Source: Streptomyces sp. NBC_00094
GTDB taxonomy: Bacteria > Actinomycetota > Actinomycetes > Streptomycetales > Streptomycetaceae
Assembly: GCF_026343125.1 (NCBI RefSeq)
Contig: NZ_JAPEMB010000001.1
Span: 744,001-808,000 of the forward strand
DNA length: 64,000 bases
Direction of reading: 5' to 3'
The first letter of the stretch is position 1; each line of letters starts with the position of its first letter. A program made the position numbers and the translations under genes. Under the pieces are notes generated by a model, which was not told the DNA's origin, did not search any database, and worked only from the letters and a program-made list of their open reading frames with translations. Below are positions 8,894 to 17,273 of the stretch, piece by piece.

Positions 8894-11197
8894 CTACCGG
8901 CTCCGCGGCGGTTCCAGCACGCGTACGACGACGATGCTGGTGTCGTCGTCGGTGTCGCCGGTCGCCGTGCTGAGCAGTTCGTCCACCAGCAGGTCCGGCG
9001 CGAGGTCCGCCAGCCGCTCGGCCTCGGCGGCGAGCCGGGCGAGGCCTTCGTCGAGGCCGTCGTGGCGGCGCTCGATCAGGCCGTCGGTGTACAGCAGGAG
9101 CGTGTCCCCCGGGCGCAGCCCGGTCCGCTGCTCCCGGTAGGAGAAGGCCGACACCGCACCCAGCAGGATGTCGTGGGGCGGGTCGAGCAGCCGCGCCCGG
9201 CCCTCCCGTATCAGCAGCATGGGCAGGTGCCCGGCGCTCGACCAGAGGAGGCCGCGGTCCTCGGGGTCGTACAGCGCGCACACCGCCGTCGCCGTGGTGC
9301 CTCCGCCGGTCCGCAGCGTCACCTCGTTGAGCCACCCCATCAGCCGCCGGGGCGAGTGGCCGGTGAAGGCGAGCGCCCGCTGGGCGTTGCGGAGGGCCAC
9401 CATGCCGGTGACGGAGTCGATCCCGTGCCCCGCGATGTCCCCGACCGCCACCAGGACCTTGCCGCTCGGCAGGGCCAGGACGTCGTACCAGTCACCGCCG
9501 ACCCGGTACTCCTCCGCGGCCGGCCGGTACCGGACGGCCACCACCAGGTCGCCCGGCAGCTCCTGGAAGGCGGGCACCTCGGGCACGATCGCCCGCTGGA
9601 GCTGGAGCGCCAGCTGGTGCCGGGTCTCCGCCTGGTCGTGCAGCGCGGTGAGACGGTCGAAGGTGGCCGTCAGGGCGGCCTCCGTGCGACGGACGGCCGA
9701 CACGTCCTGGTACACGCCGGCGAATCCGGTGACCGTCCCTCCGGCGATCAACGGCTCCGCCGCCACCCGCACGTGACGCACGGTCCCGTCGGGGAGCACG
9801 ATCCGCAGCACCGTCTGCGCGCCGGTCTGTCCCTCGGTCAGCTCCGAGAGCAGGTCGGTGAGGATGTCGCCGTCGTCCCGGTGCACCCGCGTCCGCAGGC
9901 CCAGCAGCGGCACCGGCGGCTCGTCGGGGTCCATGCCGAACATGCCGTACGTCTGCTCCGACCAGACCGTTTCCCCGCCGGTCAGGCTGTCCTGGAAGAG
10001 GGCCACGCTCCGCAACCGGCCGACCGCCCGGGCCGCGGCGAGACCGGGGTCGCCGACGGCGTGCCACAGGACGACGGCCCGCTCCTCGCCGACGGGCAGC
10101 ACGCGGACGTCGAGCAGCGGCGCGCCCTCCTCCGGCAGGGGGGACGCCGGAAGCCGTGCGGCCCGCTGGGCACGAAGGGTGCCCAGGGCTCTCCGTGCCA
10201 TACGGGTGAGGCCCGTGTGTACGAGAGGGAGGATCCGGGCGAGAGAGGCGTCCCCGGCAGGACGCGTGGCCTCGAGCGCGGTGACGGCCTCGTCGTTCAG
10301 GTGCTCCACGGTCGGAGTCCCGGCCCCTCCCGGCACGAGGAGCAGCATGGCCGGATGCGACAGGGAGTCGAGGAGGTCCACGAGTACGGGGACGGCGATC
10401 CGCACCGGTTCGGCGGTGTCCAGGACCGTGCCCGCCACCTCCAGGAGCCCGACGAGCGTCCGCCGCGCCGTTCCGTCGAGAGCTGTCGGTCCCGGCCAGC
10501 CGACGAGCGCCAGACCGACGGTCCTGCCCCGTCGCCGCAGCGGCAGCAGGGCGCGGGCCGCACGCCCGGACGGCCCCGGCAGCGGTTCGCCGCGGACCGG
10601 TCCCCCCTCCAGCCAGACGGGCCTGCCGTCCGCGAGGGCCGAACGGAAGGGCTCCGGCGCCGCTGGGGGGATCCACTGCCATGCCGTGGCTTCGACGGCC
10701 CCCACTCCCGCGTATCCGGCGAGCCTCAGGCAGCCGTCATCGGTCCGCTTCCAGAGCAGGAGGCTGTCCGCTCCCCAGGTCGAGAGACCGCTGTCCAGCA
10801 GGGTTCGTGCCGCTTCACCGACGGTCTCCGCGGTCTCGGCCGCGGCTGCGGCTCGGCGGACTCGTCTTCCCTCGTCAGGTCGCTCGACGTCGGAATCGCC
10901 TCGCGTCGAACCGGCGCCGGACAGTCCGTCCCCGCCCTCCCCGGCGACGGAGTTCACGATGTCCGCCGCGAGGTCACTGACCGACAGACCCGTGGCCTGC
11001 GCGAGCACGGTCAGGTGCTCGGCCGCGTCGGAGGTGGACAGGCGCATCTCGCCGGCGATCACGCCCGCGGCGAGATCGAGGAGGTGACGCTGCGCGATCC
11101 GGGTACGAAGCCACCGGTTCTCGGCGACCAGGCCGACGAGTGCGGGATCCACCAGGGCGTCGGCCGACGGCCCCGTGCCACCCGCCGAACCGGTCAC
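8894..11197 (-). CDS. ANTAR-GAF-PAS-SpoIIE serine phosphatase
   Basis: From a GTG at 11197 with a GGAGG six bases upstream the product has 767 residues; the frame stays open to 11281. Near the N-terminus NRWLRTRIAQRHLLDLAAGV and the following helices resemble an ANTAR RNA-binding fold. A GAF-like domain follows (GADSLLLWKRT to VLDTAEPV), then a PAS region (VWSEQTYGMFGMDP to FAGVYQDVSAVRRTE), and a PP2C-type SpoIIE/RsbU domain with VGGDWYDVLALPSGKVLVAV, GDIAGHGIDS, WSSAGHLP and LLYTDGLIERR. The Asp and Gly residues that hold metal are present. These phosphatases dephosphorylate STAS antagonists and so release sigma factor. It converges on the hybrid kinase with only eight bases between stops. 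The combination closes a complete switch: kinase, phosphatase, antagonists, anti-sigma and sigma. Confidence 0.92.
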   Translation of the reverse strand: MTGSAGGTGPSADALVDPALVGLVAENRWLRTRIAQRHLLDLAAGVIAGEMRLSTSDAAEHLTVLAQATGLSVSDLAADIVNSVAGEGGDGLSGAGSTRGDSDVERPDEGRRVRRAAAAAETAETVGEAARTLLDSGLSTWGADSLLLWKRTDDGCLRLAGYAGVGAVEATAWQWIPPAAPEPFRSALADGRPVWLEGGPVRGEPLPGPSGRAARALLPLRRRGRTVGLALVGWPGPTALDGTARRTLVGLLEVAGTVLDTAEPVRIAVPVLVDLLDSLSHPAMLLLVPGGAGTPTVEHLNDEAVTALEATRPAGDASLARILPLVHTGLTRMARRALGTLRAQRAARLPASPLPEEGAPLLDVRVLPVGEERAVVLWHAVGDPGLAAARAVGRLRSVALFQDSLTGGETVWSEQTYGMFGMDPDEPPVPLLGLRTRVHRDDGDILTDLLSELTEGQTGAQTVLRIVLPDGTVRHVRVAAEPLIAGGTVTGFAGVYQDVSAVRRTEAALTATFDRLTALHDQAETRHQLALQLQRAIVPEVPAFQELPGDLVVAVRYRPAAEEYRVGGDWYDVLALPSGKVLVAVGDIAGHGIDSVTGMVALRNAQRALAFTGHSPRRLMGWLNEVTLRTGGGTTATAVCALYDPEDRGLLWSSAGHLPMLLIREGRARLLDPPHDILLGAVSAFSYREQRTGLRPGDTLLLYTDGLIERRHDGLDEGLARLAAEAERLADLAPDLLVDELLSTATGDTDDDTSIVVVRVLEPPRSR

Positions 11198-11524
11198 GAC
11201 GACCTCCGTTCCGTGACGGTCTGGACGTCCGGAGCACGAGCTCGCACCCGATCCGCATTCTACTCGTGAGACCGCTTTCACCCTTGGCTGTCCTGGTCGG
11301 GCGACTCACCGCGGGGGCTCCGAGCCGTGCGCGGCACGTAGGGCGGTCAGGCACGTCAGTCGGCCGGTCCCTCGCTCACGCGTCGTCGGCCGCCTTCCGG
11401 TGAGCCGTCCGGTCCGCATCGCGCGGAAGGGCGGCGTGATCCGGGTGACCCGGGGTTCGGCGCGGCCGCCTCGTCACCCCGCCCACGCCTCCCGCAAGGC
11501 CATGACCGGCGTCCGTCGCTGCGC
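11198..11524. other. Intergenic stretch, no gene seen
   Basis: This 327-base stretch separates the phosphatase start from a decayed VOC gene. It should carry the phosphatase promoter on the minus strand. I see no hairpin or repeat that stands out. Confidence 0.5.
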
Positions 11525-12055
11525 ATGACGGAACGGAAACCGGGAAGTCGCGAAGTGCAGGACACGACGCGTACGTGATCAGGGCCGAGATGCCCGGCGT
11601 TCGACGAGGCCGAGGCGGTCTCGGGCGGGCGGTCTCCGTCGCCGAGGTGGACGGCGTGCCCGTGGCGGGAATCGGCACCATCGCGAGTGAGCCGGCCGTC
11701 CCGGTCGCGTGGACCGCGTACTTCTGGACCACGTACTTCGCCGACGCCGACGCCGACGCCGACGAGGCCGTTGCCCACATCAGGGAGCGCGGCGGCACCG
11801 TCGGCGTCGGTCCCGTCTCCTACCCGCCGCGCGGCCGGGCAGCCCTCGCCACCGAGCCCGAAGGAGCCGGCCTCGGGATCCGGGAGGGCCGCATCCTCTC
11901 CGAGTGGCGCGTCGGCGACGTCCTGTGCGAGGGCACCGCCCCCCTGGTCCTCCTCGCCGACCAGGGCTGCGTCACCCCACACCGCCGGCCCTCCGGGGCG
12001 GACCGCCCCGACCCTCCGGACCGGCTCACCACGGCGGCCCGCAAGAAGGCGCGGG
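11525..12055 (+). pseudogene. Decayed VOC/glyoxalase-fold protein
   Basis: An ATG at 11525 reads MTERKPGSREVQDTTRT and stops; the first eight residues match the usual start of streptomycete VOC-family (glyoxalase/hydroxylase-like) proteins. After a frame change the continuation VAEVDGVPVAGIGTI, WTAYFWTTYFADADADADEAVAHIRERGGTVGVGP is plainly the VOC middle region (bab strands with the metal-site Glu), followed by GILSEWRVGDVLCEGTA-like sequence. The early stop, missing N-terminal module and run of Ala-Asp codons show decay. It merges at its 3' end into another decayed gene, so two genes have been fused by deletion. Confidence 0.65.
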
Positions 12056-12430
12056 AAGGCCGGCGAGCTGTTCACCTCCGGCCTGCGGACGCCACAGGCG
12101 ATGGCGGACTCCACCTGGCAGGAGCGCGTGAACGCCCTCGGACGGGCACATGACGTCCGGTACGACGAGAGCACCGCGACCGCGCTCGGAGACGGCGCGG
12201 AGTTGCTCCTCGACCGCTACGACGGCGACGGAGGAAACTCCGTGAGCAGGCAGGGGGCGACGAGGGAATGCTGCGCGAGCTCCTGCGGGAGGTCCCCCGC
12301 ATCGGACCGGTGGGCGTGGACATCTTCTGCCGCGAAGTCCAGGCCGTGCGGCCGGAGTTGCGCCCGTACGCAGCCCTACGGGTGGGCCCCACTACCTGCC
12401 GGAACGGACCTCGGAGCGCCGGGACCCGGC
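12056..12430 (+). pseudogene. Decayed HhH-GPD (endonuclease III-like) protein
   Basis: The frames at 12060-12250 read ELFTSGLRTPQAMADSTWQE and then LLDRYDGD, and a second frame from 12268 reads MLRELLREVPRIGPVGVDIF followed by CREVQAVRPELRPYA. Together they match the second half of a streptomycete HhH-GPD protein, with the hairpin REVPRIGPVGVDIFCRE. The N-terminal half is missing and at least one frameshift lies near 12250. The reading ends without the C-terminal helices. It is not expected to make an active glycosylase. Confidence 0.6.
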
Positions 12431-12615
12431 CACCGGCCCTCCGATACGCGCACGCACGTGAGGTCCCCCTGGCTCACGCCCGCCGGACCACCCATAGATC
12501 CATGGGATCGGGGCAGGCGCTGTCCATGAGTGACGCAACGCGCCGGCATCGCCCGCGTCGCGCCCGTGGGCCTCACCAGGGGCCCGGCCCCCCCATCAAG
12601 AGATCGAGGCACGTC

Positions 12616-12771
12616 ATGATCCTCGTCGGAGTCATTCTGCTCGTCATCGGCTTCCTCATCGGCAGCTCCGTCCTGTGGACCATCGGGATCGTCCTTGCCG
12701 TCGTCGGCGCCGTCCTCTGGATCCTCGGATCCGTCGGCCACGCCGTGGGCGGCCGGCGCCACTATTGGTAG
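12616..12771 (+). CDS. Small membrane protein, DUF6131-like
   Basis: The 51-residue product is almost wholly hydrophobic: two helices (ILVGVILLVIGFLIG and WTIGIVLAVVGAVLWILGSV) joined by a short SSV turn, ending in a conserved basic tail GHAVGGRRHYW. This two-helix layout with the RxHYW end is a common streptomycete hypothetical family (DUF6131). Its role is not known. The ATG has GAGG six bases before it. It stands alone between decayed genes and a large hairpin. Confidence 0.8.
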   Translation: MILVGVILLVIGFLIGSSVLWTIGIVLAVVGAVLWILGSVGHAVGGRRHYW

Positions 12772-12822
12772 CCGGGGCGGCGCCGACACTCCGCCGGTGG
12801 ACGGAGAGGCCCCCAGCGCCTC

Positions 12823-12876
12823 ACGGGTACCCGATACGGCCAGGGCTCGCAGGCCCCGGCCGTATCGGGTACCCGT
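12823..12876. repeat. Perfect 19-bp inverted repeat with 16-base loop
   Basis: Arms 12823-12841 and 12858-12876 are perfectly complementary (start ACGGGTACCCGATACGGCC). The left arm contains the six-base palindrome GGTACC. It lies 52 bases past the small membrane gene. It can act as that gene's terminator or as a binding site; there is no T-tract, as is usual for streptomycete terminators. Confidence 0.75.
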
Positions 12877-13281
12877 ATCGGAAGCGAGCAGGGGCCGCGA
12901 ACTGGGTACGCGAGCAGTGGGAGAGGATCCGTACCGTCGGCGGGAGCGCGGCCCGCCGGCGTGCCGTCTTCCGTCACCACGGCCGGCTGAGCGCGGTGGT
13001 CGACGCGCTCGCCGCCGCCACCGCGAGGAGCTGACCCCGGTGACCTCAGCCGTCTCCGACCACCCCGGCTCACCCACAGCACTCTCCGCCCCCACAGCGA
13101 GAACGGGACGATCGCACCCCTACGTCCCGCGGCTCTTCGGGCTTCCGGGCGTGTACGCGCCCCGGAAGGGCAGCGACAGCGAGGCACCGGGCCCCGGCGT
13201 CGATGCCCCCTGTCGCCTCCTCATGGCCTCATGGCCTCATGGGGAGCCCGCCGGGCGCGTCCTTTCACGTCTTCGGATCGA
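12877..13281. other. Intergenic stretch without a convincing gene
   Basis: About 400 bases past the hairpin. A frame ending near 13034 (NWVREQWERIRTVGG, HHGRLSAVVDALAAA) looks protein-like at its end but lacks a start, and may be a gene remnant. A short run of CTCATGGC repeats lies at about 13220-13240. Nothing else is supported. Confidence 0.4.
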
Positions 13282-13761
13282 TCACGGGGTGGGGACAACG
13301 CGTCGGCCCGGGGCCGCCTTCGTCCCGACCACGGCCGCCACGGCCGCTCCGCTCCGTCGCGGGGCGGTCGAAGGTGGCCCAGGGGCGATGCGGAATCGGT
13401 GGAACTCCCTGGCGAGTTCGCGGCCGTCGGGGTCGATGAACCGTCCGGTCACCTCGTAGGTTCCCCAGTTCGTCCGCCCCTGGGGCATCCGCTCGGGAGG
13501 CAGGCGGAGTTCGTACGGTCCGCCCGTCCGGAATCCACCCAGCGCGGTACGGGTCGTGCCGACCACGTTCCCCTCGTACCGTCTGGTCTCCTCAAGGGTC
13601 AGCCCGTCGACCGCGCCCTTCACACGGAAGGCGAGGACGACGCTGATCACGGCCCCCTCACGCAGGACGACGGGCTCGCCACCCTGGGTGTCCAGGGAGA
13701 GGGTGCGCATGTCCCACGCGTCCGAGGCCACGGCCACGTCCAGCAGTTCGAGCTGCGCCAT
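13282..13761 (-). CDS. RhoGDI-like beta-sandwich protein
   Basis: The 159-residue product has a core that lines up with eukaryotic Rho GDP-dissociation inhibitors: LREGAVISVVLAFRVKGAVD, GLTLEETRRYEGNVVGTT, a GGFRTGGPYELRLPPERMPQ segment and GRTNWGTYEVTGRFIDPDG, ending EFHRFRI. These correspond to the RhoGDI pattern of VLKEG...FRV, GLKY...Y, GSYGP..EEY and GxYxxxSxFxDDD. The eukaryotic N-terminal arm that binds the GTPase switch is absent, so this is an immunoglobulin-like sandwich that may hold a lipid or a protein. The last 30 residues are basic and disordered. It stands alone with a clear ATG at 13761. Homology is judged by eye. Confidence 0.65.
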   Translation of the reverse strand: MAQLELLDVAVASDAWDMRTLSLDTQGGEPVVLREGAVISVVLAFRVKGAVDGLTLEETRRYEGNVVGTTRTALGGFRTGGPYELRLPPERMPQGRTNWGTYEVTGRFIDPDGRELAREFHRFRIAPGPPSTAPRRSGAAVAAVVGTKAAPGRRVVPTP

Positions 13762-13902
13762 GGAACCTTCACGTCCTCTCGGCTCGACCTGGGCACCTGA
13801 TTCGTCAGGCGACTACCCCACTCGGCACCCGCCAAGCAGCCTGGCCCCGTCAGGCCGTGGCCTCGGCGGAGCGCGGCGGGCCACGGGTCGGCAGGAAGTC
13901 GG

Positions 13903-14415
13903 TCAGGCCGCTGCGGCGAGGCGCCGTTCCGCCGCGAGGACGGCTTCATGGGTGGTCGCCCGGCCCATCAGCACGCACAGGGTGTACGCGGCGTCGTCCA
14001 TCTCCCGGACCGCGGCGGGATCCTCGGGGGTGGACTCCAGGCGGGCACGACAGGCCCGCAACCGGGCCAGGACGCGCTCGGTCCTTTCCCGGCTCGGTGT
14101 GAGCGCGGTCGGCCCGGCGGCCGACGCCGGTGAGAGACGGGCGGCCTCGACGGCGCGCGCCAGGGCGCGTTCCACGCGTGCGGGGACTGGTCTGCCGGTC
14201 GCACCCGCGATCATCACGGTCGCCAGGTCGTCGACGGCGAGGAGGGCGAGGTCGGCCGCGGCCTCCAGGATCCGCTTCGCGTCCCGTGCCGAGCACGGAG
14301 TCGCAGCCATGAGCATCCCCATCGCCCGTGCGGCGGCCGAGGGCGCCAGGACCGGAGTGTTCGCCTGCCCCGTGGACGGAACGGGCAACCGGGAGCGATT
14401 CCCAGGTGTCGGCAT
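13903..14415 (-). CDS. ANTAR-like/DUF5133 regulator-like protein
   Basis: The 170-residue protein opens with a Pro/Ser-rich segment, then AAARAMGMLMAATPCSARDA, followed by KRILEAAADLALLAVDDLAT, an ANTAR-like helical module. After a linker comes EDPAAVREMDDAAYTLCVLM and RATTHEAVLAAERRL, the DUF5133 signature found widely in streptomycetes. Role is unknown; the ANTAR-like portion suggests RNA binding or protein interaction. The ATG at 14415 is followed by no close partner gene on the same strand. Confidence 0.75.
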   Translation of the reverse strand: MPTPGNRSRLPVPSTGQANTPVLAPSAAARAMGMLMAATPCSARDAKRILEAAADLALLAVDDLATVMIAGATGRPVPARVERALARAVEAARLSPASAAGPTALTPSRERTERVLARLRACRARLESTPEDPAAVREMDDAAYTLCVLMGRATTHEAVLAAERRLAAAA

Positions 14416-14502
14416 GGCGGATCCTCTCGTTCCAAGGCAAAGGGGTGGGATGGCCGCGCAGAATCGATATGCCCAGCGGGCGGGGCCCGCACGCGGCTCG
14501 AC

Positions 14503-14667
14503 TCACGAGTCCGGTGCGGCCGAGGGACCGTCGCGCCCGTCCCGGCCCTCCCGCCCTCTGCCTTTCTCCCATCGGAAGCGGGAACCTGCGGCCACGGTGC
14601 CGGTGATGTCGAGCAGGTCGCCGCAGGCGCGGCACAGCAGGACCGGCTCCGGACATCGCCACTCCGC
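14503..14667 (-). pseudogene. Remnant or start-less small zinc-ribbon-like frame
   Basis: A 54-codon open frame without a normal start reads EWRCPEPVLLCRACGDLLDI, then TGTVAAGSRFRWEKGRGR, and stops at 14503. The Cys pairs (CPEP, CRAC) and the natural-looking sequence suggest part of a small zinc-binding protein. A stop codon sits at 14668-14670 immediately before it, so a frameshift or lost start is likely. Confidence 0.3.
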
Positions 14668-14731
14668 CTAGGTCAGCTCGCCCCGACCAGTCGTTCATGA
14701 GCCAACGAGGCAGTAGACGGCATGAGCGCGG

Positions 14732-15142
14732 TCAACACCGGCGATGCCACCACGCCAACCCCGGATCCGACAGAGGCTCATGGTGCGTTCGTCCGAGGAG
14801 CACGTCGTCCAGGCGCTCGACCTGCACACGCAGTTCGGCGGCAGCCTTTGGCGGCAGCATGGACAGAGCCTGTTGCAGCTTGTCCCGGGCCCAGCCCCCG
14901 CCGCAGCACGGGCAGGTGAACTCGGCCTCCCACCTCTTCCACCGACGCTCGGTGCCGTGGACGCGGACCGACCACACGCTCAGCGCGACAGACACGATGC
15001 CCGGCGCCAGTCGACCTCGCTCGAGTAGGCGGACGGCCGCATTCGCCGCCCCCGACAGACCAGGGACATCGCGATAACGCACCCAGGGGCCCCTCCGGCC
15101 ACGTTCCTGCGGCCGAAGCGAAGCCGGCGTTCTACGAGGCAC
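14732..15142 (-). CDS. Conserved hypothetical protein with CPCC zinc motif
   Basis: The 136-residue protein has a basic start and a central FTCPCCGGGWARDKLQQAL motif; two adjacent Cys pairs may bind zinc. The end is an amphipathic helix, AAAELRVQVERLDDVLLGRT, and a conserved-looking SDPGLAWWHRRC. I recognise it as a recurrent streptomycete hypothetical family but not its function. It is alone on its strand and probably cytoplasmic. Confidence 0.65.
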   Translation of the reverse strand: MPRRTPASLRPQERGRRGPWVRYRDVPGLSGAANAAVRLLERGRLAPGIVSVALSVWSVRVHGTERRWKRWEAEFTCPCCGGGWARDKLQQALSMLPPKAAAELRVQVERLDDVLLGRTHHEPLSDPGLAWWHRRC

Positions 15143-15305
15143 GGCCCCTTCGCGTATCCGTCATGAACGGCATCCTCCCACAGCCGAGATCGGCCGGACG
15201 GAACCTGGCGGGCTGGGGGCGACGGCCGGTTCGCGCGGGTGTGTTGATCAGCTGTGCCCTACCCTGACGGGGCTTCGACCGTTCGAGCCAGGGGTGGGGA
15301 TCCGC

Positions 15306-16670
15306 ATGGCAACGCGCACGACCGACGACACGGGGGCGGGGCGGGTGTGGCGGCTGTCGGGCCGTCAGGGAACGGGGCGGCTCCGCCCCCTCCTCGCGGC
15401 CGTCACCGCGCTCCTCGTCGCCGGCCTCGCTGCGGGCTGCTCCGCCCTCGGGGGCTCGCTGCGCGTCGTCTGGGAGGCCCCGGTCGACAGCAGCGCCATG
15501 AACTACGGCAACGGGGCCTGGCTGGTCGGCGACACGCTCGTCCGCAGCCGTCATGACGCGGTCACCGCCTTCGACGCGGGGACAGGGAAGGGCCGCTGGG
15601 AGTACGCCCCACCCGGACAGGAACACATCTGCGCCGTCAGCCGCCGCACGGCCGGCTCCGTCGTCCTGATCGCCCGGGGGAGCATGGCGGACGCGGGCTG
15701 CTCGACCGTCGCCGCGCTGGACCTCACGACCGGCCGCGAACGATGGCACACGCCCCGTACCCCGGGAGGGGACCTGACCGAGACGTTCACCGACATGGTC
15801 GCCGTCGGGGGTGGGATCGCGGTCCTGCGGGACGCCGACGACATGTGGGCCCTCGACGACGACCTGTGGACCCCCGACGCCCGGCCCGCCGTCTCCGGAA
15901 CGAAGGCCCTGCGCGCCTTCGACCTGCGGACCGGCGCCCCGCGCTGGACAGCGGCCGTACCCGAGGGCTGCGTGCCCGAGCAGGTCGCCGCCGGAGAGCG
16001 GCAGGTCGTCGCCGTACTCGCCTGTGCCCACACCGAACTGCGGCTCGCCGCGTTCGACCCGGCCGACGGCCGACAGCGGTGGACCGCACCCCTCGGCGGC
16101 CGGACGACGCCCGCACCGGACGGGCAGGTGACCCTGCTGTCCGCCGAGCCGGCGGTCGTGCGGACCGGCGGGACGACAGAGGGCCGGCCAGGCGCCTTCC
16201 TCGCCTTCGGCGAGGGCGGGAAGGCCGCCGGGCGGATCGAGACCACCGGCGGATACGGAACGGTCCAGGCGCACACGCCGGCCCTCGTGGCCGTCGCGGA
16301 CGGGCGGCTCTATCTCGGCGCCGAGAGCAGGGAGCGCGAGGCGTACCGGGACCGCGTGGTCGCCTTCGACCTCACGAGCGGCAGCCAGGTCTGGCTGGAG
16401 GACGTGGCCGTCGCGGGCGGTCTGCGCGCCCTCGACGTGACCGGCGGCCGAGTGACCGTCCTCGCCGACCGCGGCTCCCGGCACGACGGCCTCGACGACC
16501 TGCGGGTGCTCGACGCCGCCACCGGAGACGAGAAGGAGAGCATCGACACCGGTCTCGACGTGGACCGGGCACAGGGCGAGCTGGCGGACCTGCTCGTGTA
16601 CGAGGACCTGGTCGTCGCCGTGCGGCAGGGTTCGGGGGCGCGCCCCTTCTCGGTGTACGCGCGCGAGTGA
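15306..16670 (+). CDS. PQQ-like beta-propeller lipoprotein
   Basis: The 454-residue product has a signal peptide (LLAAVTALLVAGLAAGCSAL) with lipobox LAAGC, so it is a membrane-anchored exterior lipoprotein. The rest shows repeated propeller blades, each with the pattern Ala/Val-hydrophobic-D-x-x-T/D-G-x-x-x-W: AFDAGTGKGRWEY, ALDLTTGRERWHT, AFDLRTGAPRWTA, AFDPADGRQRWTA and AFDLTSGSQVWLE. This is the PQQ-binding-like propeller fold seen in BamB-like and sensor proteins; without other domains the ligand is unknown. The ATG at 15306 with a preceding GGGG is preferred over the GTG at 15294. Confidence 0.85.
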   Translation: MATRTTDDTGAGRVWRLSGRQGTGRLRPLLAAVTALLVAGLAAGCSALGGSLRVVWEAPVDSSAMNYGNGAWLVGDTLVRSRHDAVTAFDAGTGKGRWEYAPPGQEHICAVSRRTAGSVVLIARGSMADAGCSTVAALDLTTGRERWHTPRTPGGDLTETFTDMVAVGGGIAVLRDADDMWALDDDLWTPDARPAVSGTKALRAFDLRTGAPRWTAAVPEGCVPEQVAAGERQVVAVLACAHTELRLAAFDPADGRQRWTAPLGGRTTPAPDGQVTLLSAEPAVVRTGGTTEGRPGAFLAFGEGGKAAGRIETTGGYGTVQAHTPALVAVADGRLYLGAESREREAYRDRVVAFDLTSGSQVWLEDVAVAGGLRALDVTGGRVTVLADRGSRHDGLDDLRVLDAATGDEKESIDTGLDVDRAQGELADLLVYEDLVVAVRQGSGARPFSVYARE

Positions 16671-16958
16671 CGGACCGGGGCCTGCCCTGGCGATCACGAC
16701 CGCGGGTTCACGGGGTGAGGACTACCCGCTCACGCCGGCCGACCTTGGCATCGGCCTCCCCCACCGCTGTACGAGCGCGCTCGTCCACGAGCCCGGTCCG
16801 TCGGCGGTGGCAGGATCGTGCATGGTGCGGAGGCAGGAGCATGCCAACGGGGGGTCCTGTGGAGGAGGGGGTTCGCTGCGATGCTTCCGATGTGGTCGGG
16901 GATCTCGTCCCGGGCACCTCTGAGGAAACGGCGCCGGGGCGCCGGGAGGGGAAGAACC

Positions 16959-17159
16959 ATGATGCGTACCGCCACCAGCAAGGCTGCCCGAGGGATCGCG
17001 GCGGCGATGCTGACCGCGCTGGCGACGGCGGGGGCGTTCACCGCCCTCGCGGGGAGCGTCGCACCGGCGAGCGGTGACGCCGTCGCAGTGGCGAGCGGCT
17101 GTCTCGATCCCCGGAACCCGTGTTGGGTCAACGGCTGGCAGGAGAAGCCGGGCACCTGA
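16959..17159 (+). CDS. Small secreted cysteine-containing peptide
   Basis: A 66-residue product with a typical Sec signal: basic MMRTATSKAARG, then a hydrophobic stretch AAAMLTALATAGAFTALAG, cleavage probably near VAPASG. The mature peptide of about 25-30 residues has two Cys and two Trp: ASGCLDPRNPCWVNGWQEKP. A strong GGGAGGGG ribosome site stands eight bases upstream. It precedes the TrmB-like regulator gene at 17274 in the same direction, which fits a secreted signal or effector, but the spacing (115 bases) does not prove an operon. It is not a lanthipeptide precursor because it has a Sec signal. Function is unknown. Confidence 0.6.
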   Translation: MMRTATSKAARGIAAAMLTALATAGAFTALAGSVAPASGDAVAVASGCLDPRNPCWVNGWQEKPGT

Positions 17160-17273
17160 TCCTGTGCGGCGAGCCCGCCACGGGGGTGGGTCCAGCGGTC
17201 CGGGTGCCGAGCATGACGCGCGGCCCACCGCCTTTCCAGTACCTCGTCACCGACCGACCGTGGAGCACCGCCG

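Noticed and set aside
8882..11269. Long plus-strand frame opposite the phosphatase gene
   Set aside because: It mirrors the SpoIIE phosphatase on the other strand; long antisense frames are normal at this GC content.
12675..13034. Plus-strand frame ending in a helical-looking segment
   Set aside because: It overlaps the small membrane gene in another frame and most of it is Arg/Pro-rich; only the end looks natural, so at most a remnant.
16959..17159. Idea that the small Cys peptide is another lanthipeptide precursor
   Set aside because: It has a clear Sec signal and lacks an acidic leader with a GG-type site; few Ser/Thr next to Cys.
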